Positions 16,236 through 24,045 of a stretch of 64,000 nt of DNA are shown here, in pieces. The translations under genes and the position numbers were made by a program. Source of the DNA: CAYVLA01 sp964549615 [NCBI: uncultured Thermococci archaeon] (GTDB lineage Archaea > CAYQAE01 > CAYVLA01); contig CAZJVP010000104.1 of NCBI GenBank assembly GCA_964549615.1, positions 57,919-121,918 on the forward strand, given 5' to 3'. Within the stretch, counting starts at the first letter, position 1; each line of letters opens with the position of its first letter. The notes under the pieces were generated by a model. That model was not told the DNA's origin and made no database searches. It saw only the letters and a program-made list of their open reading frames with translations.

Positions 16236-17033
16236 CTAGCGGCGGCCGATGCCCAGCAGTCTGGCTATCTCGTCCCCGCGGCTTGTGCGGAATTCCTCGG
16301 CGTACTTCACACCGATCCTCTTCCCTATCTCGGAGTTCATTCTCCGGATGGCTGCGTCCACGACGGGTCGGTAGCGCTTCGGGTCGATCTTTCGGTATGC
16401 AGACGGACGAATCCCTTGGGCCTTGATCGCGTTCAAGGCGCCCGCCAGAAGGAACTCCATCTGGGTTCGGTGGCAGCATAGGGCTTTGATCTTGTCTTTG
16501 ATGGTCTCGGTTATGTCGACCACCTCATTGGCATCCACATGGTGCTTGGCGATGTAGTAGCTCTTTGCGACGTTGGGCAGCTTCGTTTCTCCAACCAACT
16601 GCTCCGGATGGTACAGGGGCAGGCCGGCGAAGCCCGCTGCCTCCGTGGCAGCCAGGCCGGTTATCCTGTGGTCCTGATGGGTTTCGAAGGGCGCGAATGG
16701 GTCCCAAGTGATGATGGCGTCCGGCCGGCGCTTTCTCAGCTGGGCCATGATCTTCTCCCGAATCTCATTGAACCTGTAGTCCGCAAGCATCCCGTCCGAG
16801 TACCCCAAGAAGGTCACCGACTTGACGCCTAGGACTTCCGCTGCCTGTAACGCTTCTTCGCGCCGCGTCTCTATCAGGTCCTCGCTTTTCAGCTCATAGG
16901 ACCCTCTCTCTCCGTTGGTGACTATGACCTCTCTGACCTCTGCGCCCTCCTGAACCATTTTCCGCACGGTGCCTCCGGCAAAGAACTCCATGTCGTCTGG
17001 GTGCGCCACGATGGCCAAGACCTTTCGGGGCAA
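16236..17033 (-). CDS. PIG-L family (LmbE-like) deacetylase
   Basis: The zinc motif AHPDDMEFFAGG (about residues 10-21) and the distal HQDHR (about residue 109) mark the PIG-L/LmbE N-acetylglucosaminyl-type deacetylase family. 265 residues, family length. Likely to remove an acetyl group from an amino-sugar conjugate such as a lipid, glycan or pseudo-disaccharide thiol precursor; the substrate is not visible. The start is TTG at 17033, 4 bases after larB, so it is likely co-transcribed with larB. Confidence 0.85.
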   Translation of the reverse strand: MPRKVLAIVAHPDDMEFFAGGTVRKMVQEGAEVREVIVTNGERGSYELKSEDLIETRREEALQAAEVLGVKSVTFLGYSDGMLADYRFNEIREKIMAQLRKRRPDAIITWDPFAPFETHQDHRITGLAATEAAGFAGLPLYHPEQLVGETKLPNVAKSYYIAKHHVDANEVVDITETIKDKIKALCCHRTQMEFLLAGALNAIKAQGIRPSAYRKIDPKRYRPVVDAAIRRMNSEIGKRIGVKYAEEFRTSRGDEIARLLGIGRR

Positions 17034-17037
17034 GGAA

Positions 17038-17835
17038 TCACCTCTGCATTCGCTTCGAGATACGGGAACATATGATGAATGCTGCTGCTGCGGCTCCGAA
17101 GCCGTTGTCGATGTTGGTCACGACGAGGCCTGGCACACATGAGTTGAGCATCGATATGAGGGCGGACTGCCCCGCCATATAGCCGTAGCCGATTGAAGTG
17201 GGAACGCCTATGACCGGCACGTCGACAAGCCCCTTGATCACAGAAGGCAGCGCCCCCTCCATTCCCGCCACAACGATCAATACGTCGACGTCCTCGTCGA
17301 CCATCTTCTTCAGCGGCAGGAAGAGGCGGTGCAAGCCCGCTACGCCCACGTCGCAGGCCATCATGGTCTTGAGCCCGGACTCCTCGCAGACGACCTGGGC
17401 TTCCTCGGCCACGGGGATGTCGGAGGTTCCGGCGGCGATTATTCCGACGCGGCATCCCAGGTCCGGAGGCTTCGAGCCCTTCCTCTTGGCCACTAGGAGT
17501 GCTGAATCCTCATGGTAGTCGAGGTCGTATTTGGCATCATGGAGGCCCCCCCGTCTTGCGAGCACGGCAACCTGCTTCACCTTCTGGGCGTCCAGCCTCG
17601 TTACGAAGATTCGGTCCCGCTTCTGCAGAACGGTTCCTAGGATCTTGGCGATGTCGCTGGGGGTCTTCTTGATGGCAAGCACCGCTTCGGGGAATCCTGC
17701 CCTTGCGTCCCTAGCGAGATCGTAGGCGAATCTGCCCTCTAGGGTCTCGAGGTGATCGAGCCTCAATTGGCGAAGGAGCTCTTCCTCGGAGACTTCGCCA
17801 TTCTTGTACCGCTTCAGGAGTTCATTGAGTTCCAA
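17038..17835 (-). CDS. larB: LarB-type pyridinium-3,5-bisthiocarboxylate cofactor protein
   Basis: A 265-residue protein whose C-terminal half is a PurE-like carboxylase fold (GIIAAGTSDIPVAEEA, VVAGMEGALPSVIKGL, GVPTSIGYG), as in LarB. LarB carboxylates nicotinate adenine dinucleotide as the first step to the nickel-pincer nucleotide cofactor of lactate racemase and related racemases. LarC, LarE and LarA are not in the window. The start is TTG at 17835. PIG-L follows by 4 bases. Nickel use links it loosely to the [NiFe] hydrogenase operon nearby, but that is only proximity. Confidence 0.88.
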   Translation of the reverse strand: MELNELLKRYKNGEVSEEELLRQLRLDHLETLEGRFAYDLARDARAGFPEAVLAIKKTPSDIAKILGTVLQKRDRIFVTRLDAQKVKQVAVLARRGGLHDAKYDLDYHEDSALLVAKRKGSKPPDLGCRVGIIAAGTSDIPVAEEAQVVCEESGLKTMMACDVGVAGLHRLFLPLKKMVDEDVDVLIVVAGMEGALPSVIKGLVDVPVIGVPTSIGYGYMAGQSALISMLNSCVPGLVVTNIDNGFGAAAAAFIICSRISKRMQR

Positions 17836-18167
17836 ACCGGATCCCGCCTTTGAACCCTCGCAGATAACGCCTCAAACGGCACCCCGAGCTTTGGATTCCG
17901 CCGCGGAACATCCGATCTGGACCCCGGGCGGGACCGGCTCGAGGCCGAACGTTCTTTCCAGACTCTTTCCCCTGATAAGTGGATTCCTCGGGCCGTCCCC
18001 TTCCGGGAAGCCCAACCGAGGGTAGACTGCCGGACCCTTTTTCTTGTCGTAGTAGGAAAGTAGGAAAGTATAGGTTTCGAGGGTCTTGGGGTTAGAGGTG
18101 GGAGACGGAGGTAGTTGAGAAGGAGTGGAGGGTGATGGACAGGGTGGCAAGGAAGAGTTTAACGCTT
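17836..18167. other. Gap between larB and the IS91-type element
   Basis: About 330 bases without a convincing gene. A minus-strand open frame ending at 17872 encodes a protein-like stretch (YYDKKKGPAVYPRLGFPEG...) for about 60 residues and then turns low-complexity toward the element. It may be the remains of a gene cut by the insertion. An 8-base unit GTAGGAAA is repeated about 2.3 times at 18052-18070. Beyond it, 18070-18165 is purine-rich on the plus strand, as at the edge of a mobile element. Confidence 0.4.
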
Positions 18168-18177
18168 CGACCATTGC

Positions 18178-19345
18178 TTGGTCGATGTGAGTATTAGCAT
18201 CAAAGAGATCTTCCTTGCCAACCGCCGGAACCGGCAAACCAAAGATGAATATCACTTCATGGTCAGGCCTGTTGAGAGAGAAGAAGTAGAAAGGATGCTC
18301 AAGTGCAAAGACACCCAGGGACACACAACATACGAATGCCCAAAGTCCGGATACATCACAACCATACCCTTCACCTGTAAGAGCCGCCTATGCGCTGTCT
18401 GTGGGAAGAAGCACACCGACGCATGGACTGACAAGGTCAGCAAAGAGCTCTTGGAAGTGACTCATCGACACATGGTCTTCACCATGCCGGACAAGCTCTG
18501 GCCCTACATGGAGCAGCACAGACACCTGCTCAAAGACGTGATGGACACCGTCAAGACAACGCTGGAGGCCGTGGTAAACCATAGGTGGAAAGCCCTCCAA
18601 GTAACGCCAGGGATAATCACGGTGCTCCACACCTACGGCAAGGACCTCAAGTTCAACCCCCCACATCCACGCCATAGTGACAGAGGGAGGACTGCGGGAG
18701 AAGGAAAGAGATCCCTGCAACAGGGAGAGGTGGGTGGATGTGAGCTTCTTTCCCTACGAGAAGCTTAGGGAGGTGTGGCAGTACCAGCTCCTTACAACGA
18801 TCAGGGATAAGCTTCCCTACGACAAGGAGCTTCACAGACTCCTGGACGAGCTCTACCGGGAGAAGGAGAACGGGTTCTACGTCTTTGCCAAGAGACGGAT
18901 CCAGGGAAAACAGAAGGAGTTCATCTGCAGATACGTGGCAAGGTACGTCCGGCATCCAGCTATAGCTGAGACCCGCATAGACAGCTACGACCCGGAGACA
19001 AGGATGGTGGAGTTCTGGTACAGACACGACGACGACACAGAGACGGTGAGCATGCATGTCCACGAGTTCATAGGCAAGCTGGTATCACACATACCGCCCA
19101 GGCAGTTCAAGACCATAAGGTACTACGGGCTGTATGCCAGGAACAAGAAGAAGATCCAGGACGTACTGATAGGGCTGAAGAGGTTCGCCAGAAAGCTCAG
19201 ACAACTAGGCCTACACCGCTACACCAGAACATGTCCATGGCAACCAAGCCTGGAACCCGTCTGTCCAGAGTGCGGAACCAGGATGAAGTTCGTATCCCTC
19301 TACCTACCCGGCCAAGGATACATCACACCAGAAGACAGCACCTAA
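18178..19345 (+). pseudogene. IS91-family transposase, frameshifted at a C6 run
   Basis: The N-terminal part holds the zinc-binding region (YECPKSGYITTIPFTCKSRL, then CAVCGKKH). After a one-base shift the next frame gives FNPHIHAIVTEGG, the HUH metal motif, and later RYYGLYARNKKK, which contains the candidate catalytic Tyr, and a C-terminal CPECGTRM zinc pair. The shift is at six Cs, 18657-18662: five Cs would restore one reading frame. The first frame runs to 18768; the second ends with a stop at 19343-19345. Start is TTG 18178 or a later ATG at 18259. It could be a decayed gene, a homopolymer read error or a programmed shift. Confidence 0.8.
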
Positions 19346-19351
19346 CCAGTT

Positions 19352-19368
19352 GCAGCGAAGCTGCTTTT
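19352..19368 (+). terminator. Hairpin plus T-run after the IS91 transposase
   Basis: GCAGC-GAA-GCTGC is a perfect 5-bp stem with a 3-base loop, followed by four Ts. It lies 7 bases after the transposase stop. It could end transposase transcription and shield the ehb promoter, or it could be the subterminal palindrome recognised by the HUH transposase. Confidence 0.45.
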
Positions 19369-19395
19369 CTTGGCGCGAGGAGCTGAGCTAGTGTG

Positions 19396-19406
19396 AAATA
19401 TTTATC
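19396..19406 (+). promoter_or_regulatory. TATA box of the ehb operon
   Basis: AAATATTTATC resembles the promoters of the repeat-protein genes. The predicted start of transcription is near 19428-19432, giving a leader of about 28 bases that contains GGAGGT at 19447-19452, a strong ribosome site for ehbA. Confidence 0.65.
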
Positions 19407-19457
19407 AAAGCGATCCCGAGTCTGCGCTCCAAGCGATGGAACCTTCGGAGGTCGCAG

Positions 19458-19769
19458 ATGTTCGCTTCCCGCGTGGCGTACGGTATTGCCTACCTCATCG
19501 ACATTGCTTGGAACATGCTGCTCTCGGCCTTGAATACGGCCAAGGTGTGTCTGAGCGGGAAGATCGCCGTCACCGTCATCGAGATCGACACCGTTCTAAC
19601 GAAGGAGGTTAGCCAGACCCTCCTTGCGAACAGCATAACGCTAACCCCCGGCACGATGACGATAGACATCGACCATGCGGCCCGCAGGCTTCGCGTCGCC
19701 GCTCTGACCCCGCGGCCGAAGGAGGCAATCATCCCCTTTGAGAAGTACATCAAGGGGATGCTGGAGTGA
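19458..19769 (+). CDS. ehbA: Energy-converting hydrogenase B subunit A (MnhE/MrpE-like)
   Basis: 103 residues of the MnhE type (LTPGTMTIDID, HAARRLRVAALTP) with an N-terminal hydrophobic segment. It is part of the ion-translocating membrane module shared by Mrp antiporters and group 4 hydrogenases. GGAGGT precedes the ATG. The first of 16 tightly packed genes whose order (MnhE, F, G, DUF4040, MnhC, MnhD, and so on) matches methanogen ehbA-Q as I recall it; letters are assigned from order and fold. Confidence 0.8.
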   Translation: MFASRVAYGIAYLIDIAWNMLLSALNTAKVCLSGKIAVTVIEIDTVLTKEVSQTLLANSITLTPGTMTIDIDHAARRLRVAALTPRPKEAIIPFEKYIKGMLE

Positions 19770-19773
19770 TCGG

Positions 19774-20067
19774 ATGCCGTTCCTTCATGAGGTGGCGGCG
19801 TTCGTCTTCGACCTTGGGAAATACCTGCTTTTCATCGCGCTTTCCATCGCATTTCTGACGGGATCTCGCCTAGTTGCAAGAAAGGGATCCACGACCTCTC
19901 TTGTCGGAGCGAACGCAGCCACGATATCGCTGGGGACGGCGCTCATCCTTCTAGGCCGCGAGTTCGACATCGCCTATACCAGGGAGATCACCTTCGCCCT
20001 GATCCTATTCGGGGCCGTGGGCATCATCACCTTCGCTAGGATTCTTAGGGAGGGGACGATTCGTTGA
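19774..20067 (+). CDS. ehbB: Ehb subunit B (MnhF/MrpF-like)
   Basis: 97 residues with three hydrophobic helices and the family pattern LGANAATISLGTALILLG. The ATG at 19774, 4 bases after ehbA, is used because the family N-terminus (MPFLHEV...FDLGKYLLF) begins there. It overlaps the next gene by 4 bases. Small membrane subunit of the ion module. Confidence 0.78.
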   Translation: MPFLHEVAAFVFDLGKYLLFIALSIAFLTGSRLVARKGSTTSLVGANAATISLGTALILLGREFDIAYTREITFALILFGAVGIITFARILREGTIR

Positions 20068-20354
20068 GCGCGCTTGCGGCCACGATCGAACTCCTGCAGG
20101 GCTTGGTGATGATCGCTGGTTCGATCATGATCATGATATCTTGCGTTGGTCTTTGGAGGTTCAAGGATGACGTCGCGAACGTTCTCTACGGGAGGATACA
20201 CATTGTGGGCATCATCGATGTGACCTGCATCGCCGTGCTCTTGGTTCTGGACTACCCGCTGGTGGCGCTGACCTACTTCCTGCTCATGCCCGTGGTGGGC
20301 CACGCCGTCGGCAATGCGCGGTACTACATGGTCAAGGAGGCGAGGGAGGAATGA
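20064..20354 (+). CDS. ehbC: Ehb subunit C (MnhG/MrpG-like)
   Basis: 96 residues, three transmembrane helices, MnhG-type signature (GLWRFKDDVANVLYGRIHIVG, here with two residues before the family consensus). The start is TTG at 20064 overlapping the ehbB stop. It ends overlapping ehbD by 4 bases. Membrane ion module. Confidence 0.78.
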   Translation: MSALAATIELLQGLVMIAGSIMIMISCVGLWRFKDDVANVLYGRIHIVGIIDVTCIAVLLVLDYPLVALTYFLLMPVVGHAVGNARYYMVKEAREE

Positions 20355-20608
20355 GCTTCCCATTTGCGGACCTGCCGGTGTACGCGCTTCTGATCGCATC
20401 CGTGTCGGTGGCGATCCTAGCGCTCTTGCCTAAGGATCTTTACAAAGCCGTGATCGTTGGCGGCGGGATTGAGGGGCTGTCCCTGGCTGTGCTGTATCAG
20501 AGGTTGCTCGCCCCCGACGTATCCATCACGCAGGCGATACTTGCATCGGCGCTTCTCCCCGCCCTGATGTTCATAGCCGTGTACAAGACTTGCCGGTGGG
20601 AGACTTGA
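20351..20608 (+). CDS. ehbD: Ehb subunit D (DUF4040, MrpA C-terminal/MbhD-like)
   Basis: 85 residues, three hydrophobic helices; LPKDLYKAVIVGGGIEGLSL and DVSITQAILASALLPAL match the DUF4040 domain that forms part of the MrpA C-terminus and stands alone as MbhD in group 4 hydrogenases. The ATG overlaps the ehbC stop (ATGA). Likely part of the lateral ion pathway. Confidence 0.75.
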   Translation: MSFPFADLPVYALLIASVSVAILALLPKDLYKAVIVGGGIEGLSLAVLYQRLLAPDVSITQAILASALLPALMFIAVYKTCRWET

Positions 20609-21027
20609 GCCTCCTCAACATCCAGGTCGCATCGTTCATTGGCTCGGTGAGCCTGATCCTGATAGGGCTCGTGGCGATCCTGTTCATAGACAATCTGATC
20701 AAGAAAGTCCTCGGGATGATGTTCCTGACGGACGGAGTGAACCTGTTCTTGGTCACCCTGGGATACAGGCTCGATGTGCCGGGAGGGGCGATCGTCCCGA
20801 TATTCACCGAGGCCTTCTACAGGGCCGAGAATGCATCCATGCAGGTTGCGGCGACGGACTTTGCAGGCAAGGCCAGTTTCTGCCTGCCGTATGCCCTGGT
20901 GCTGACGAACATCGTCATCGGAGCCGCGACCACGGCGGTCGTCCTAGGCCTCATCATCAAGCTGTACCAGAAGCACAGAAGCCTGAACGCGTCCGAGGTG
21001 CTTGGTGAGGTGGTGGAGCATGGCTAG
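20605..21027 (+). CDS. ehbE: Ehb subunit E (MnhC/NuoK-like)
   Basis: About 140 residues with three helices; GLVAILFIDNLIKKVLGMMF, with the NLIK helix, and FCLPYALVLTNIVIGAA match MnhC/NuoK. TTG 20605 overlapping the ehbD stop (TTGA) is preferred; an upstream TTG at 20590 would add five residues. NuoK-like subunits line one half-channel of the ion path. Confidence 0.78.
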   Translation: MSLLNIQVASFIGSVSLILIGLVAILFIDNLIKKVLGMMFLTDGVNLFLVTLGYRLDVPGGAIVPIFTEAFYRAENASMQVAATDFAGKASFCLPYALVLTNIVIGAATTAVVLGLIIKLYQKHRSLNASEVLGEVVEHG

Positions 21028-22558
21028 CCCGCTCTTCTCGACCAAGGAACTCGTGCCCCTCTTCGTGGTGATCCCGATCCTAGCCGCGGTTCTTTCGAAC
21101 TTCCTTTACAAGAGGAGCAGGGCGGTCAAGGTCTTGGCCGGATGCGTGATGCTCGTTCTGGTTCTGTTGCCCTTCTTCACGTCCTTCCAGAGCAACTACT
21201 ACGTCTACGGGGCCCACCCGCAGGTGAACTACGTTCTCAAGGAGGGTGTGGCCATGGCCTTCAACCTCGGGATCGCATACCAGTACACTCAGCTGCAGAT
21301 GGTTCTGTTGATGGCGTTCACCCTGATGTCGGCGCTCAGCGTGGGCGTCGCATTCGTCATGCACGACCGCGTCTCGGGGGTGTATATCTTCCTAATCCTC
21401 ATGGCGATATCAAGTGCCTGTGCGGTTTGCTTGGTCGACGACGTATTCAACATGTTCGTCTTCTTCGAGATATGCACGGTGGCTCAAGCGGGGATAGTGG
21501 CTTGGCTGAGTGAGGGGAATGCCTTCAGGACGTCGCTTAAGTACATGCTTCTTGGCTCGGTTGCTGGTGGGATGCTTCTCCTGGGGATAGCCTTCCTGCT
21601 GGGATCAACGGGCGTCCTGAACGTATCGGATATGTTTGAGTACTTCTCAACCACGGCTACGAGGCGCGATGCCCCGATCGTCTTCATGGGACTAGCCCTG
21701 CTCATCTTCGCATGGTGCTACGGAGGCGGTCTGCCGCCCTTCCACACCATCAAGTCCGAACTGTACTCCAGGGCTTCGGCCGAGGCGGGCGCCGTGCTGC
21801 AAGCCATCTCCAAGGTCCTGTTGATCTCCGTGGGCGTGATAGTTGCCCGGCTATTCTTCTGGCAGGACGTTACCTGGCAGTCGATGATGATACTGTCGAC
21901 GTTCGGCATGATGATCGGCGGCGCGATGGCCATGGTGCAGAACGACTATAGGAGGCTCATAGCGTATGTGGCGGTCAACCAGGCGGGAATCGTGGGAATA
22001 GGGCTTTCCTTCTTCCGAAGGCTGCCGCAGTATGGGACGATGGGGCCGTTGTACCTCTGGGGCCACGAAGGCATGGCCTACGGGATCTTCCACGGGTTCA
22101 ACGAGATCATAGTCACATCGGCGCTTTTCATCAGCGCGGCGGTGTTGCTGCGTACATTCGGGCACACCGATATGACCAAGCTATGCGGCATGTTGCAGCG
22201 CAACAAGGAGTTTGCCTTGTTGACCCTGATCTCTATGCTGGCGGTGTCGGGCATGCCGCCTCTGAACTGCTTCCAGAGCGAGTGGCGGCTCATACAGTTC
22301 GCATTCTCCCACGGGTTCACAACGATAGGCTTGCTCATGGTCGTGAGCACGGTGATGGTCTTTTACGCCCTCGCGAAAGCCTTCGTGCTGGTGTTCCTCC
22401 GTCCCGGCCCTGCTGAACAGGCGAAGCCCCTTCAGATCCCATTTGCAATGACCCTCGCCCTCATGGTGGCAGTTGTCCTTGAGGTGTTCTTCGGCCTGTT
22501 CCCAGACGTGGCCCTTGACCCCATCTCAGCAGGACTCACAGCACTGTTCGGAGGTTGA
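21020..22558 (+). CDS. ehbF: Ehb subunit F (MnhD/NuoN-like antiporter subunit)
   Basis: About 512 residues with roughly 14 helices. The antiporter core motifs are visible: VFNMFVFFEICTVAQAGIVA (conserved Glu), GGGLPPFHTIKSELYSRASA (Lys region) and SKVLLISVGV. The only large antiporter-like subunit in the operon and therefore the main ion-pumping unit. ATG 21020 follows GAGGTGGTG and overlaps the ehbE stop; a TTG at 21002 is less likely. Confidence 0.85.
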   Translation: MASPLFSTKELVPLFVVIPILAAVLSNFLYKRSRAVKVLAGCVMLVLVLLPFFTSFQSNYYVYGAHPQVNYVLKEGVAMAFNLGIAYQYTQLQMVLLMAFTLMSALSVGVAFVMHDRVSGVYIFLILMAISSACAVCLVDDVFNMFVFFEICTVAQAGIVAWLSEGNAFRTSLKYMLLGSVAGGMLLLGIAFLLGSTGVLNVSDMFEYFSTTATRRDAPIVFMGLALLIFAWCYGGGLPPFHTIKSELYSRASAEAGAVLQAISKVLLISVGVIVARLFFWQDVTWQSMMILSTFGMMIGGAMAMVQNDYRRLIAYVAVNQAGIVGIGLSFFRRLPQYGTMGPLYLWGHEGMAYGIFHGFNEIIVTSALFISAAVLLRTFGHTDMTKLCGMLQRNKEFALLTLISMLAVSGMPPLNCFQSEWRLIQFAFSHGFTTIGLLMVVSTVMVFYALAKAFVLVFLRPGPAEQAKPLQIPFAMTLALMVAVVLEVFFGLFPDVALDPISAGLTALFGG

Positions 22559-22562
22559 TGTC

Positions 22563-22901
22563 TTGTCAAGGATCGACGACATATTCGATGAGGTTCTCAG
22601 GCTGTCGGCGCAGGTGAAGGAGGGCTCCGGGACCAAGGAGAAGAGCTACGTCGTTGGATCCTTCCTGGGCATAGAGGTACCAATCATCCTTTTCATCATG
22701 GCGCTTTTCTCGTTGGTCAATCTGGGCCTCGCGATTGCCCTCATGGGCATGGCGCTTGCGGTGCTTCTTTTGGTCAGCAACCTCCCCGCGGGCGTCAAGG
22801 TTAGAGTCGAGTCGAGCGATGATTTCGGGTCCATGGCCCTCTACGTCATGGTTGTGTTGTTTGCCTTGGCGATTCTCATAGCATGGTCGTGGTCGGGATG
22901 A
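22563..22901 (+). CDS. ehbG: Ehb subunit G (small membrane protein)
   Basis: 112 residues: a hydrophilic N-terminus (MSRIDDIFDEVLRLSAQVKE), then three hydrophobic segments. I do not recognise the family by sequence; the letter comes from its place between the MnhD-like and MnhB-like genes. The start is TTG 22563, 4 bases after ehbF. It overlaps the next gene by 19 bases. Confidence 0.6.
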   Translation: MSRIDDIFDEVLRLSAQVKEGSGTKEKSYVVGSFLGIEVPIILFIMALFSLVNLGLAIALMGMALAVLLLVSNLPAGVKVRVESSDDFGSMALYVMVVLFALAILIAWSWSG

Positions 22902-23743
22902 AAGCGGGCGGCGCAAGGTCACTGGTGATCCTCATCCTCGTGGCGGGATTCGGAGGCGTCCTCTTCAGGGAAGCCCTGCGTCTTGGGGAGATCGCCTCGA
23001 CGACGGGCCTGACCATGTACGTGGCCAGAATGTACAACTACCTCGGCCCTTTGATCGCGCCCAACCAGATCACCGTGGTACTCTTCGACTGGAGGGGCTT
23101 TGACACCCTCGGGGAGTGCATGGTTCTCGTCACGGGGGTGATCGTCACCGCGATGCTCTTCGGCAGGGGGGCGATGTCCAAGACGAAGGAGGTCTTGGAG
23201 GAGTTCGCGGGCAGCTTGGAGAGAGCCCACGACTCCGTCGTGTTGGGGCTCTTCGGATACCCCGTGATCATAGCCATCATCGCGTACGGCATCGTCATCA
23301 TGCTCGGGGGCCACATCACCCCCGGGGGAGGCTTCCAAGGCGGGTCGATAGTCGCGACGGGATATCTGCTGGGCGTCATGGGCTACGGGTTGAAGCGCAA
23401 CCCCCTGCGGCTGAGGCATATGGGTCTGTCTTCCTTCGAGACGGCTGGCGCCCTGACCTTCCTTGTCTTGGGCTTGCTCGGTCTGGCCACCACAGGGTTC
23501 TATCTGTACAACACTGGGTCCAACCTCGGTTACATGGAGTTGCTGGAGCCGAACTCCATGGTGAAGACCTACTACAGCCCGAGCGACTCTGGCTTGGCTG
23601 CCGAGCTGAACTACCCGGAACTGCCCGACAGGCCCTATAAGGGGCCTGGCATTCTGCCCTTCCTCAACATTGCCGTATTCCTCAAGGTCCTAGGCGGATT
23701 ATCGACGCTAGTTTTGGTTCTCACGGAGGCGAAGAAAGCATGA
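22883..23743 (+). CDS. ehbHI: Ehb subunits H and I fused (MbhE-like plus MnhB-like)
   Basis: 286 residues. The N-terminal ~95 residues carry the FDWRGFDTLGE motif of the MbhE/MrpA-C-terminal segment. The rest carries the MnhB signature GGHITPGGGFQGGSIVATGY (about residues 142-161) and further helices. In the related operons as I recall them these are two genes; here they form one open frame with no stop between. ATG 22883 or ATG 22898 can start it. Membrane ion module, coupling region. Confidence 0.75.
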   Translation: MVVVGMKAGGARSLVILILVAGFGGVLFREALRLGEIASTTGLTMYVARMYNYLGPLIAPNQITVVLFDWRGFDTLGECMVLVTGVIVTAMLFGRGAMSKTKEVLEEFAGSLERAHDSVVLGLFGYPVIIAIIAYGIVIMLGGHITPGGGFQGGSIVATGYLLGVMGYGLKRNPLRLRHMGLSSFETAGALTFLVLGLLGLATTGFYLYNTGSNLGYMELLEPNSMVKTYYSPSDSGLAAELNYPELPDRPYKGPGILPFLNIAVFLKVLGGLSTLVLVLTEAKKA

Positions 23744-24045
23744 GCTTGGCGATACCGCTGGGGGAAATGATCTTCGCCATCATATCCGGTTTTGTGCTGG
23801 GATCGCGGCTGCGAGCCTTTCCGGGCGAGGGCAGGGTCCGCATTGGATACGTCTTCGGCATTGCGGGAGCCACACTGTTGTACGGCGCCTACGACTTCTA
23901 TTACTACCGGATCGGGGGCATCGTGCTGAGGAGGACATGGTACTCACCGGGCCTCTCAGGGGCCTTCCTGTTCGGGATGATCGGAATCATTCTCGGACGG
24001 GAGCTGATTGGGCGCAGGCGGAGCTCCAAAGGAGATGAACCCTAG
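23740..24045 (+). CDS. ehbJ: Ehb subunit J (membrane protein)
   Basis: 101 residues with three hydrophobic segments and a basic C-terminus (GRRRSSKGDE). The ATG overlaps the preceding stop (ATGA). No independent family recognition; assigned by position between the MnhB-like subunit and the polyferredoxin. Confidence 0.55.
   Translation: MSLAIPLGEMIFAIISGFVLGSRLRAFPGEGRVRIGYVFGIAGATLLYGAYDFYYYRIGGIVLRRTWYSPGLSGAFLFGMIGIILGRELIGRRRSSKGDEP

Larger units (their letters stand above)
18168..19368 (+). mobile_element. IS91-type (HUH transposase) insertion sequence, approximate limits
   Basis: It contains one frameshifted transposase gene bracketed by two small palindromes: CGACCA-TTGCT-TGGTCG at 18168-18184 and GCAGC-GAA-GCTGC followed by TTTT at 19352-19368. 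IS91 elements lack terminal inverted repeats and do not duplicate their target, so the true ends cannot be fixed by inspection and the limits given are the palindromes. It lies directly upstream of the ehb promoter (19396-19406) and downstream of a possibly truncated frame near 17872-18060. Confidence 0.6.

Noticed and set aside
18052-18070. 8-base GTAGGAAA repeats as a target-site duplication
   Set aside because: The copies are adjacent on one side and do not flank the element, and IS91 elements do not duplicate their target.
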